DNA from: Lithospermum erythrorhizon
Taxonomy: Eukaryota > Streptophyta > Magnoliopsida > Boraginales > Boraginaceae
Direction of reading: 5' to 3'
DNA: 64,000 bases
Assembly: GCA_019722365.1 (NCBI GenBank)
Contig: JADFUC010000013.1
Span: forward strand, 1 to 64,000
Part shown: positions 24,142 through 36,466 of the stretch, piece by piece
Layout of the letters: each line of letters starts with the position of its first letter
Numbering within the stretch: position 1 is the first letter of the stretch
Notes under the pieces: model-generated
Told to the model about the DNA's origin: nothing
The model's input: only the letters and a program-made list of their open reading frames with translations
Databases searched by the model: none
Position numbers and translations under genes: made by a program

Positions 24142-27100
24142 TCAGTGCATAGAGCTCAACAACTTGAGAGCTAATTCCTCCTGCTCTGCCAAAGATATGG
24201 AATCAGGCTTAATACCCTCATTATCTTTCTTCCTCTTATCCTCACCATCATCATCACTATCAAAGTTGATCTTTGCTTTCTTGTTGATTCTATTTTCATT
24301 TTCATCTTCATCCAACTCGGACAGCTCGTCTTCATCCCTCGCTCTCTTCCACTTGATCTTTTCCTTGAGCCGTTTTTCCCTCCGACGTTCACGATCCGTG
24401 GCCTTATCTTCCTTGTCCGCCATCTTCAACTTCTTCCGCAACTCTTCATATCTCTGTTTAACTGCAGCAGAACCAGAACGACTATCAATTACCATGGGCA
24501 GACAGTCATTTAACTTTGATACATCACAAATATTTTTCCATATCTTATGGAGTAAAAGCTTTTATAATCTCTGGCTCTTTATCAAAATGACTCATTACAT
24601 TATCTATGCTTTCTTATCTATTGTGAAGTAGTAATAGTGTTTGCACTCTGCTCTTGGGTCAATACGGAAACAGTCTCTTTGTCATCACAGGGGTAAGGGT
24701 GCATACTATCCGATTCCCCTTATCCCGCTTAGGCGGGAGCTTCTTCAACGACATTGGGGAATGTTAATGTTATGTATGATACATCACAAATGTGCCATTA
24801 GGTTCATAAATTAAAGCATAGTAAGAAATGAAGATACACAGTTGATTTAATTAATAGAGGGTTATCAAACGAGTTATGATGCAGCAGGTTGTTGACATAC
24901 CTCTGTCTTCATCTAATTGAAGCAAATCTGAGGCACTATTTGGGTCACCGAATTTTGCTAGTGGGGCTAATGTGTTGCCTTCATCATCAAATACAACCCT
25001 TGTTCCTGGTCTATGTACATTGATCTTCTTTGTCTTCAAAACACTTTTCACAGGCCTACAGAGAAAATATTAACTTTATAGAAATCGTAGGGAGAAAAAG
25101 ACAGAAACTAAGGTATCTAAACTGGTGACACAAGTTTTCTTTTTTCTTTTTCCTTTTTTCGTTTGTTTGATGGGACAGTGCCAAAGTTGTGAATGGCGTT
25201 TAGAAGTCCATAGCAGTGCAAACTCCAAAAATCTGCTATTGCGCCGCTATTTACCGCGATGCTGTGTAGCGTTATGCTACCGCGATCACGCCGCTATTCA
25301 CAACTATGGACAGTGCACACGCCAGTGGACCATGAGCCCAGCGAATATGTGATTACAGTAATCAGTATAAGATTAAAGGAATGGATGAGGAACATTTGTA
25401 CATACTCGACCCATCCAAGAACAACTGGTTCTACTTCTTCATTTGAGGTATCCTTCGCCTGGAAAAAATTATTATCTTCATGAACTCGAGCAGATTCATC
25501 TGCATCTTGCTTCACTTCTAGTGCTCCGGCTGGCATTGCTGTTGCAGACTCCAACAATGTAACATTATTACAGTTTTCAGGTAAAAGGGGCAGTTCTTCA
25601 GATTCATTTTTGCCCTTAGCTTTCTGTTTTAGGAAACGGATCTTGGGTGTCATTGGAAGACCTAATGATACAGAGTAGTCATCAATCGGTAGTTCATTGA
25701 CGCTAAAAACCTCTTTATCACGCTGTTTATGAATTGACTTTATATATGTAATGAAGGCTCTCTGAGCTAAAGGCTGTAGATCAGTATGTTGGACCAATAG
25801 AGCAGCTAGCAGTCCTCTAACAGGTTGTACTCTCTCTTTATTTGCCTGCATGGTTGAGACATCACCAAGTAAACTTGTGAGCGAGCTATATATTATCATA
25901 GGTCAGAGACGGCAAAATGAATCACAAATACTGTGCAGTGTGCACTTCAAAAATATTTGATCTTGTGAGATCATACCTTGATAAGTCTAATGGGTATCTT
26001 GTTTTCTTCTAATTTACTCAGCATTTTCATTTCTGATGGCATGAGGAATATAACAGATTTTCCACCAGATTGGTAACGGGCAGTTCGGCCCACTCTGTGT
26101 ATGTATGATGCAACATTTTCGGGACAGTCCACCTAAATTGTACAACCAATAAACTATAGCCCCTATGTCTTCCAACTGGTATAATAAATGAAAAAATCAA
26201 GTAGTTTATAGGATACCTGAACAACCCAATCAACTGACTTGTTAAAATCAAGCCCTCTTGATGCAACATCAGTAGAGAAGAGAATAGAACGCTTTTCCTC
26301 GCAAAACTGAGCATATATCCCCATGCGTGTTTCCTGCTTCATCCTTCCATGAAGACACTTCAAAGGGACCCCAGGGCGCAGTTTCTTGAATGTTTCAAAA
26401 ACAAACTTAACCTGGTAGACATTAAATGATCATAACTAAGACACATGTATCCTCCAGATCCAATTCAAGAAAAAAGTGTTACCCACTGCAATTTAATTCT
26501 TATTACTCTCTCACACTAAACCCACTATGCTCCACCTTACCTCAATCCTCAAGAAAAAATTAATACTCCCTCCATCTCTAATTGATAGAGGCATTTTCCA
26601 TTTATAGAAATCCCTTAATTGATTTCCATTTAGTTCAAAAAATTGGAGGGAAAACTTAGATTGTGAGATGAATTTAAATTCTCCTAAATATGCTTGCAAA
26701 ATGAAACACCCCTAACAAAAAGGGATGGAGGGAGTAATAAATAAAAACTCAAAAGAGGAAGGGCAACATAACTAGTAGTTTTAGAATCAAAATAATTTAG
26801 TTTCTCAATATAATACTAAGGTTTAGATATACAGTTCTCTTCTCATACTAAACCCACCCCGTTCCACCCCACTCCACTCCTCCACATACATGAAATAGAA
26901 AATGAACCCAAAGAGGAAGGGCAACAGAAATCAAATTCTTAGGCATCAAAACTCCAGTCGTTACTCAGTAAAATACTTATTATAGACATAAAGTCTTCAC
27001 TCTTTACACTACAATAGATTGTCAAAAACAAATATTCAATGCAAGTTACCTGCTTACAGGTTGAAAGAAACACCAGCATCCTTGAATTAAGATGCGCCTT

Positions 27101-29431
27101 AACAAAACTCCACAACATATCAATCTTTTGATCAAGAGGAACAGTTATTGCCGTCTGTTGCAGGCGATTGGGAGTTGCTGTCTCAGATTCCTCATGCACA
27201 CTTAGGTACTCAGGGTCTTTTAGACTGAGTCTTGCGAGATCTTGAACAGACTTAGTCTGCGTAGCCGAGAAAAGAAATGTTTGTCGGTGTTTGGGCAACT
27301 GGGAAATTATGGCATTCAATTCTTTCTTAAATCCCACATCAAGAATGCGATCTGCCTCATCAAGAACCAAGACCTATTACCCGACCCCAAAAACACAATA
27401 AGTCAGCAAATCGATAATTCAGTAGTTGATCTAGATCTATCAAGTTAGTATTTGATATATGAAGAACGGTGACTTTAAAGTGTTGCTTCTGTTTCAATCC
27501 AACAATTTCCATGGCCTGAGTACAATAGAGTATGACTATTCACTCTCACTTCCAGTAAAATTTAGATAACAGAACATAGTATATTTTTTTTCTCGGATTA
27601 AGCCTCATCATTGTAGCAAGAACTTCAAATTCTCATTTTGCATGTTTAATGTGGCAAATATATAGTCTGGTCAACATATATGTTAATAGGAAACAATTTA
27701 GACAAAGAAAGAATATGACTTTAACACTTTCATCTATGTATTTGCCTGCTATAAAAATAAAGGAAGCAAGACATGAAGATTCAGAGGGGAAAAGGAACTT
27801 GGACCTGGAGCCCTGAGCAATCGAAGTTTGGGGTTTCATCCATGTGCTGTAGAAGCCGGCCTAGTGTACAAACTAAAATATTCAGCGAATTAACATGCAC
27901 TTTCTCCTTGTCAACATCTTTGCGACCGCCTATGAGAAGGCCAGCACTAAAACCATGATACTTCCCAACAGATTTTAACACATTAAAAAGCTGATTAGCT
28001 AACTCCCTAGTAGGGGACATTATGATGCAACCAACTCCATCCTCTGGACCCCATCTAGATCTGTTTAACTTCTCCAGAATCTATGGTATAACATGACATT
28101 CTGATGTTAGAAAATAATAACATAAACAGAAGGGTCAAAATATCCCTTTCATTACGATTTTTAAGGAGTGAGAGAGCATCTTCAACTATCAGGAGGGTGT
28201 ATAAATACCGGAGAGCATATCACATGTGAATCCGAAAAAATTCCCTGAATATTTTCATAGGGTTATCTTTAATCACAATCGCAATAAATAGCCAACTAAT
28301 TGCATATAATTAATAGTAATAAGACAGCTTCGAATACCTAATTACATCTTCAACAACAAATGCATTGAATAGCCTACTAATTGCATATAGTAATAAGACA
28401 ATTCAAATATCTAAACTACATCAGCAACCAACACTAAAATTTTATTTGCATTAGAAAATTCCAAAGATTTTCAAAGTTCATGGACACTCCACTTTTTTCG
28501 TACACTATACCTTATCCACAAGATCCAACTCTATTTTCTATGCCTGACAATCAACTGAACGAGAAAATCAAAACATGAACAAAAGACCTAACAGAATTCA
28601 TCAGATCTTCCCTTAGACTGTCATTCTTGGCGTCTTTGGAAAATGACTTAGAAATGTCCTGTGGCTGATAACACACTAATGGAACTGGATTTGCATTCCA
28701 AATGTTCTATTTCGAATCAAATCACCAGCATAACATGAGCATAGATCAAAACAGATACCTCACCTCTAAGCAAGTGCAGTTTATTTTTATTTTTGTTTTT
28801 CCTGAACGAGTTGTTCAAATATCACACAGAGCATATTTTATGAACGCTCCACTACTCATATCAATATGTTATCATCAACTCATATATTGCAACATAAACT
28901 TCCAAAAGAAATTCATAAACATATTGTACTTTTGCAGGAAGCATATGGTAAAAATGCCAACAAAATCGCACTTAGAAAACTAACAAAATCACATATGGTT
29001 AAACCTTACATCAATAACAAAAGAAAGTAACAAAAAACCGCACTTAAAAACCTCACCGGAATAATGAAAGCAAGGGTCTTTCCAGACCCCGTTTTTGCAG
29101 CACCGAGTATATCCCGACCACAAAGAGAATGGGGCAATGAAGCTCTCTGAATATCAGTCATCTTTTTATACTTAGCTTGATTTAACCCATCTTTAGTCTT
29201 CTTAGATAAAGGCAACTGGCTAAACTTTTCTGCCCCGGCATAGCGGGAAAAGGTGCCATCGGGCAGCCTACCAATAGGGGACTTTTCCGGCAATGGAGGA
29301 AGGGAAAGGGGGTTGGAACCTGACTCGGGTTGGCCCCATTCAATCCATTCTTCAATGAGCTCGATTTCTTGAGCCTCGTGATTGCGTACTTGGACCTTGA
29401 ATTTTCTGGACTTCGTTCCACGATTCGTCAT
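24142..29431 (-). CDS. RH32: DEAD-box RNA helicase, Dbp4/DDX10 type (RH32-like), 8 exons
   Basis: Exons (5' to 3'): 29431-29057, 28080-27805, 27373-27050, 26411-26217, 26132-25977, 25845-25406, 25055-24901, 24461-24142. All introns are GT-AG and the joined frame is open for 746 aa, close to the roughly 740 aa of Arabidopsis RH32. Motifs: Q motif F70 to Q95; Walker [10 protein letters not shown] 111-119; SPTREL 147-152; GGR 176-178; motif Ib region TLGR 197-200; DEAD 222-225; SAT 253-255; TDVASRGLD 372-380; HRVGRTAR 402-409. The last exon encodes a Lys/Arg/Glu/Asp-rich tail ending in [11 protein letters not shown], as in Dbp4-type proteins. Dbp4/DDX10 helicases act in the nucleolus in early pre-rRNA processing and release of U14 snoRNA; the same role is inferred here. 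The start was chosen at Met 29431 because an in-frame upstream Met (29497) would add 22 hydrophobic residues unlike the family. Motif Ib has Leu where most relatives have Pro. Confidence 0.95.
26566..26734. mobile_element. Stowaway-type MITE (169 bp) in helicase intron 3
   Basis: Terminal inverted repeats CTCCCTCCATC and GATGGAGGGAG, flanked by TA on both sides (26564-26565 and 26735-26736), as expected for Tc1/mariner-derived Stowaway MITEs. The interior is related to the element at 52544-52713 ('gatgaattt...aattctccta'). It lies fully within the intron at 26412-27049. Confidence 0.9.
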
Positions 29432-31650
29432 GTTCGTAAGAAATTGAACAACTACAGGGATGAAGTAAGGGACCTGAGGAAATATAGTTATAGACAATTA
29501 GGGTTTATAGATATCTATTTTTAAAACATGCGATATTTTAAATTAAAACTTTCAGAACTTTTGAATTTTTGTTTTTTGTTAACCTCTTTGATCATCTACA
29601 AACACCATAATATCAGAACTTCAATATATCTCATGGAAAACTAACGATAATCGAGAAACTAGAACAAACAAATAAAAATATTTATTGATTGAACGAAGTC
29701 CCTCAATTCAAGTATTCAACTACTATGATTCAATAGACAATAAAAAACTGAATGGAAAGAAGATAAACCAAATACGAACTTCATCATTGTTTCTACCAAT
29801 CCGGATCCCCTTATGAGTAATATAACTTTATCATCATTTCTACCAATCCCCATCCTCTTATCGAGTAATATCCAATTATCATCTATGTCAACCCTCGATA
29901 TCATCATAACTTATACGACACGCACCATTATTAAATTGAGGAGGACAAAAGTACTTAGCCAACTTATCTAGCTCTAGCCTAACGCAACTCATAAATAATA
30001 CGTAGTAATAGGCAGTCGCATATACATAATTATGTTTATGCAAACAAATTAAATACAAATTATGTTTATGCAAACAAATTGAATACAATTTCCAATAAGT
30101 AATCCAATTATGTACAGCATTCATTGAACATTTTACAAGTTGTTAAAAAAAAATGAATTTCGGCTATAAATATCAGAAATTACTAAAAAAAATACAAACT
30201 CCAGCTACAAATTGATAAGAAAAATATAGATCAGTTACATACAAATAAAACTGAATTGATAAAAAAAATATCAGGGCTCAATACCAATTAAAATAAATTG
30301 AATATATCAGCTACAAGTTGATAAAAATAAGTCTAAATTAGAAGAAATAAATCAATATAGTAATTAATCAAATACAAAATAAATGTTCAAACATTATATA
30401 AAAAAAAATTAAACCTGAAATTGGAATAGTGATAGGTTCGGGGGGGGGGGGGGGAGTGTGTTCGACGGCTGTGGGAGGAGGGGATGAGGGTTTTGCTATA
30501 CGGAGTAATAACGCGCGCTACTATTAGTTTGTAACTAATCGAGTTGGAGTGTGTATGAAATATGGATTATAAGTATTTCATTGAGTTGGATAATTATTTT
30601 GTTATTTCGAAGATCGAGAAAGATATTAGTCGATGCGGGTGATTCAATAAACTTCGGACCAATTTTGAGTCGGTGGGATAGTTGTTGGGTTACTCATTTT
30701 GTTCATAACACTAGTGAGAAATTATCAAAATAAATGGATAAGTTGTATTGCTCTCTAAAAGTAAATTATGTATTTTTAAATTTTTTATCTGGTATTAAAT
30801 AGAATAGGTCGGGTATACTCGATAATTTATCAAGTACAAAGTGATACTCGAATCCGTCTCGATAAACCTTCAGATGAGTTGTCAAGTTGAATATCGAACG
30901 GGTATTGAATTACTCGATTCATTCACAACACTAGCTATTATGGTACTATGCAACTTATGCATAATGCAGAGAGAGTAATTTATTTGGTGGCAGGTAAAGT
31001 AAATTTAACGAGTCGGATAAATTTTCTGTTGTTTTGATCGAATAACATTATCTACCATAAATTGACTCATTTATTAGTATGCTGAGTTTAGAAGTTATGA
31101 TTTTTACCTTTTTAGGTCGAATGGATCATATATCGAATTACTCAATCCAATGATAACCTATGTTACCTTAGAAAATTAGAAGTACGATTTTTAATTAATT
31201 AATGATTTTGTGAACGAATCTAGTTTAGAATTTGAATTGATCCGTTTAATATAATTATTTTATTTACTAAAAAACAATCCAAAATAAATTTAAAAAACTA
31301 AATTTAAAGAAATTAATTTTCAGGTTCGAATCTTTACAAATTGCAATGACAAAGACCATAATCTTTTTGAAAAAAGTTATTAATTTTTCAATAAAAATAT
31401 TGAAAACAAAAGAATATTTCAATTTTTATCTAGAAAACTATCATTTTATCTAAACTATATACTTATATTCTAATAAAAAGAGTTCATACTTTCAGTATAA
31501 TTATAGAAAAGAATATGTAATAATCTAAAAAATTCATCTATAAAAAGAATATGTAATAATCTTTCATTCCAATAGTGGAGCCTAGAGTTAGATGTTTAAG
31601 GAAATTTACTTAAGTTTAGTAGGGAGTATAGTTTAGGCTTTTTAGTGATC
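29432..31650. other. Upstream region of the helicase gene and AT-rich spacer
   Basis: The promoter of the helicase gene must lie in the first part, but I see no unambiguous core element. At about 30040-30080 'aaattatgtttatgcaaaca' is tandemly repeated. A run of about 14 G occurs at 30440-30453. The rest is AT-rich without genes. Confidence 0.4.
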
Positions 31651-34330
31651 TGCTACTTATGATTTAATTTTTTTATGTAGTGCCAAATAAGCGTGCGATG
31701 CGATTTTATCAAATTATATTTTGTCGATTCGATTGGTGGGACGGAGATGATATCGATAATTTGAATAGGCCATCGATATCGAGGCAGTATGAATGAGTAG
31801 TAATATATCGCCGGGGAATAAACGCATTTTGAAATCGGTTTAGATTTAAGTTTAAGTGCGGGTGTAAATACGCCCAAGGCCAGCCGGGAGCAAGTCATTC
31901 TAAATATCTCCTTATCCTTATCATCTTCGTCATTATCAAAACAAAGCCATTACACTTTTTCATGTGTTGGCGAACCCGCATTCTCTCACTCATTTTGAAA
32001 ATTTTTCTTGCATTTCTTAGTTTAACATTGAATTTCGAGGCATAAAGTTGGTTTTCATCTTCACCAGCATTTCTACGTGAGGTAGAAATGTTAAATCTTG
32101 TTGGATATTCGTAAGTTATTGGAAGTTTGACTTTTGTTGACTTTTAAGATTTTTGAGATTTGGGACTTTAAATGGTATAGAGGTTTCATCTACGCTTAGA
32201 TTAAGTGATTTGAGTGATTATAATCGATCTTTGAAGTTGAAATGTGTTGATTTTGAAATTGACTTTTGTTGACTTTTCCCAAACTTCATAGAATTGTATT
32301 ATGATATGGGATCTTAATATAGTTGTTTTGGAGTATAAGTGGGATGTTTTGATGTTGATTGGATGAGAATACTATGAGTTAGGTTTTGTAAGTGAGTGGT
32401 AATTGAGTTTTTGAACTAAAGATTGATTATAATGGATTAATTAGTTAGGGAATTGATTGTTGAATTGATTAGAATTTGATTAGAGTGCTATTGTTGGAGT
32501 CAGGGGTGATGGCCGAAAATTGAGAATTGAAATGGTTAAAGTTTTTCGTTGTTTTTATTAATTAAGTTAAGCGAGAGCTAGTAATATTATCACTAGAGTT
32601 GTTAAGTTGATAACTATAATTGTTGTAAATTGGATAATTAAAAAACTAAAAGCAGGGGTTATGATTGTAGTAACTAGTAATTATTTTCGGGTGTTTATGA
32701 TTAGGCGTGGAAGCGGAAAGCAGCACTTGGACTAGTAAATTTGGGCGCTATTATTTGCTAGCAGGTGAGTATTTATCACGGTGTAGATTAATTTACTTTT
32801 CGTGAATGTGTTGCATTTGTGGATGTTGTTAGTATGTATGGTTGGTGGTGGTTGCCTTGTGCCCGGTATGAGTGCGTGGTGGTTGCCTTATGCTACTTGA
32901 TGCAGGTGTGTTGTGGTTGCCTTGTCGCTGCAGTGCGAGGTGTGGTTGTCTTGTACTTTCACAGTGCAGTGTGTGATTGCGCATGCTGCGATGCAGTGTG
33001 TTGTGATTGTCTTGTACTCTGATGCGAGTGTGTTGTGATTGTCTTGTACCTTTACGGTGCAGAGTGTGTTGTGGTTGTCTTGTACTACGGTACGAGAGTG
33101 TGTTGTAGTTGCCTTGGCCTGATGCAGGAGTGTGTTGTGGTTGCCTTGTACTACGGTACAAGTGTATTTGTGTTGCCTCGTATCACAAATTCTGAGGTGT
33201 CTTTGATATCCGGTATTGCCTTATACTTCGGTATGAGTGTGCTGTGTTTGCCTCGTACCTCGTTACGAGTGTGATGTATAGCTTATGTCGACGGGCCTTA
33301 AGTTTCTCTCTGCGGAGTTGAGGTTGATTATATGCGCGCGTGGTTGAGGAATCCGGATTTGCTTTGAGTTGATTGAGTTGTTTAATTTGTGAAATTTGAG
33401 TAGTACCGAGCGTTCTTGGCGAGTAGGATTGAGAGGTTGGATGAATTACAATTGTTGAGTAAATTGGGTTTTACATTGTTAGTTGATATAGTATAGTTTG
33501 CTGGATTTGATTGGGTATTGTTGTCATTGTTTCTTTGGGATAGCATGATCTTGATATTGATTGTCTTTTATTAGAATGTGCATGTTAGTTAGATTGGGCC
33601 TATGAACTAATGACCATAGTAATAGCAGTATTGATATAACCTTGTGTGTTGTAAGCATGATACTTGAACTGTAATGATATACTCTATATTTATGGCCTTG
33701 AATAATATTGTATCTTGCATCTACCTATTTTATGAAAATTAATGATCTTATAGTACCTTCTTCGTGGGAGTGAGTTAATTTTAAACTCTTGAGATACGTA
33801 TTCCTTTAAGGCCTTCGCGGCTTACGCGCAATCGCTATAAGGCGGCATTTCATTTGTGTCGAGGTTGACGGGTGGTCTTCATGTGCGTGTCGAGCATTCG
33901 GTGATCGTGCCTTAGAGCTTTAGGTGGCGGCGGGTGAAATAGATCCTCGCGGTCGTTGTTTTTGGATTGTATTGATTTAATACGTATTGTTTTATTTTGG
34001 GATTTGTTGGTTGTTGTAGATATTATGTACATAATGTTTGTTGTATATTCTTTGTAAGTGTGTGGTTAGGAAATACCACGATGGATTCTTTCTTAAGAAG
34101 TACTCTTGTCCGTAGTATATTGTTTTATGAGTTTATTTGAGAGACGAGGTGGGTTTGTAAATTGAGTCATCAATCGGCGTAGTGAGCATTTCCCAGTGTT
34201 CGGATTTGGGCGATTCCCAGCACCGGGCGACGGCGCAGGCGGGTCGTTCACGATCTACGAACTATTTTAATTTCAGGCACACTTGTTATAATCAGACGGC
34301 ACTACGTACTATAATTTAATTTTCTAGGCA
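31650..34330 (+). mobile_element. LTR-like unit in forward orientation
   Basis: This is the reverse-complement counterpart of the minus-strand copies. In order it shows a leader with 'gacttttgttgacttttaag' (about 32128, and again about 32263), 'ttaggcgtggaagcgg' (about 32701), AGGTGAGTATTTATC (about 32763), the hairpin array (33010-33275) and a GC-richer end block (33800-34270). The minus-strand copies carry the complements of these in mirror order (for example 'ccttccgcattccgc'-like and 'tactcacct' boxes). No coding sequence is present. The exact ends are uncertain. Confidence 0.55.
33010..33275 (+). repeat. Hairpin array with UNCG-type loops
   Basis: Palindromic units on the + strand: 33079-33096 CTTGTAC-TACG-GTACGAG, 33145-33162 CTTGTAC-TACG-GTACAAG, 33220-33237 CTTATAC-TTCG-GTATGAG, and 33252-33269 with a CTCGTA/TACGAG stem. 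They are separated by 'tgtgttgtggttgc'-like spacers. Stem differences between units are mostly paired changes or G-U pairs. Confidence 0.85.
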
Positions 34331-36466
34331 TCGGAAGCACACGCAATTTTATTTCTGATATAGTGAAATAGTATAATACGCAAATATACGTTGAGATGAC
34401 TATTTGTCATGTCTTAAAATATAGAAGCTAAAATATAAGGCCAAAATCACAGAAATTTCGCTTTAACTGCTTTACTTATGCATGCACTGCATGACCCCCA
34501 CCACCTAGTGACTCCTTTACCCCTACCCCAACCTCACATCCCCACTCTTTCTAACATGGTGAAAGAGTACATCAACTGCCTGTGTAAAATTTAGCCTATA
34601 TTAATTTGAGGTAGGTGTAAAATTGCTAACAGTTCCCGTCGTCTTCTCCACAATAAAGTTGGAATAAATTATCTTAGCAACCATAAGTTGGTTTATTAAA
34701 CTTTTCTTATCAATAAATATTATTAATATAAGCTTCTAACATTCTTGTTTAAGTTTCATGGTATCAACTGTTGTCTACTTGTCTTAAAGATTATGTTTTT
34801 ATTGCAATCACATTGATTCTATGTTCACCAATTTTGTTGTTACTTTCTGTTTTTTATTTTTATCACTTCTAGTGGTACAATTTGGATTTTTTTTTCACCT
34901 ATTAGTGTGTGTAGATAGTTCAGGTACTTATCTAAGCAAATATTGGTTCTTTTAGTTCATTTTTCTTTGGAAAATGAGGGTTGGGCTCTGTCTTGTGTTT
35001 CATTATCAATTTTCCTGTACCTCCGGTGAACAGGCTGCATCTGCTACAATGCAGCTTCAAATTCTTCTCCTGCTGTACCTGAATCTCCTGTAACTGCACC
35101 GTATGTTGAAATGTGTATTCAAGCATATCTTAACAGTCTGTTATGTAAATATTTAAATCTCACTTATAATTAGTCGATTCAAAGCTTTTACTTCAACCTT
35201 TCTGGTTGTACAAGCTAGACAAAAAAGCTTGACCAAATCTGAGCTGCAGGTTGGGGATGAGGCTGGTTGTGCTGAATTGCAGGGGTCAGGAATGTGGGGT
35301 CGGGAATGTGGGGTGGGATAAGGGGTGAGGGTAGGGATAGGGCTGTGGGGGAGGTGGGGGCTGTGAGGTGGGGGTGGAGGCAATGGGGTAGGGGTGGGGG
35401 GTGGGGTGTGTTAGAAAGAAAAGTTTGGTATTTTAATCATATACTTTAGTCTTTATATTTTAGTATTAGAGACAAAATAGTTCTTTTACTGTGACATATT
35501 ACATCTTAATGTTTATTTTAGGAGTAATAGTCGTTTATTTATGTGTAATGAAAATTAGATATAGAGAATTCGATGATACTCTAATTAAATCGTAGTGCGT
35601 GAATTTTGTAGATTAGTACGGAGGTCGCCAAAATTAAAAATAGTTGGTATAGAAGATTAAATGTGGATTTAGGTATATTGGCCAAAAGCCTATAATTTAT
35701 GTTAAAAATAATAATAAAAGAAATTAATTTTTTATTTTTTTGTTGTAAATTAGCGATGAAGAGTGCATAATATTGCAAATAAAAACGAAATTTAACTAAA
35801 GCAGGTTAGAGTAGAATATGTTCGGCGAGAATTGAATCTAAGGCGCTTTGTGAAGTTTGGGTGAAATGTCACTAAGTTATTAAACCATCGACATAAATTA
35901 AATTATTAATATTTTCTTTTTAAGTACAGTACTTAAAAGAAATCGTTAAGTACACAAATCGAAATCTCAATAAGCAACCTATCTATGAAGGCATGAAGGT
36001 GCCCACCATTCACTGATTTACAAGTATCATTTTAGACAACAGTAGCCATGCATGAATATGTAAAAAAGCTAAGGAGAAAAAAAACATTGACAATCGAATT
36101 GGGAGCCTGAATTTCATATTTCAATAACAGAGGAAGAAAAACTCCCAAAAAATCTGATCACATCATATACACCTTCTCTATATATATTTTTTGTACATCA
36201 ATCTAAAATAATCACAACCCATATAAAACCCAAAAAGAAGAACAATAAGAAATTAAAGATCCAAAAACTTAATTATATTTGGAAACATGTCCTGTTATTA
36301 CAATGATAAGCTTGTGTACTGTTCAACCCTTTATTCCGTTCCGTCTAAACATGGTAACGGTAAGGCTGTGTACTATCAATTCCTTATCCCACCTAGTCAC
36401 CTACCATTCTAGGTGAGAGGTTCTTTGTAGGCATTGAAGCACATACATCATCTTGCATTCGAAACA
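34330..36466. other. Intergenic DNA with a G-rich island
   Basis: No convincing gene. A short + strand stretch at about 35030-35110 (translating as NAASNSSPAVPESPVTAP) looks exon-like but has no start, partner exon or recognisable family. The block 35240-35412 is strongly G-rich. The last few hundred bases are the 3' flank of the small gene at 36467. Confidence 0.4.
35240..35412 (+). repeat. G-rich tract, possible G-quadruplex
   Basis: Many runs of three to six G with short loops ('ggggtgggataaggggtgag' and similar). This fits the pattern for G-quadruplex formation on the + strand. Its role is unknown. Confidence 0.7.

Noticed and set aside
24092..24631. 179-codon + strand open frame
   Set aside because: It is the antisense shadow of the Lys/Glu/Asp-rich last exon of the helicase gene; its Ser/Leu/Phe-rich sequence is what that antisense gives.
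30440..30453. Run of ~14 G
   Set aside because: A plain homopolymer that is prone to sequencing or assembly error; it has no associated structure.
32829..33161. 110-codon minus-strand frame with repeated 'STRQPQHT' units
   Set aside because: It is a translation of the hairpin tandem array, with no start context and no family; the DNA-level palindrome explains the periodicity better.
35030..35110. Possible exon (NAASNSSPAVPESPVTAP)
   Set aside because: It has no start, no partner exon and no recognisable family, and lies beside a low-complexity G-rich tract.
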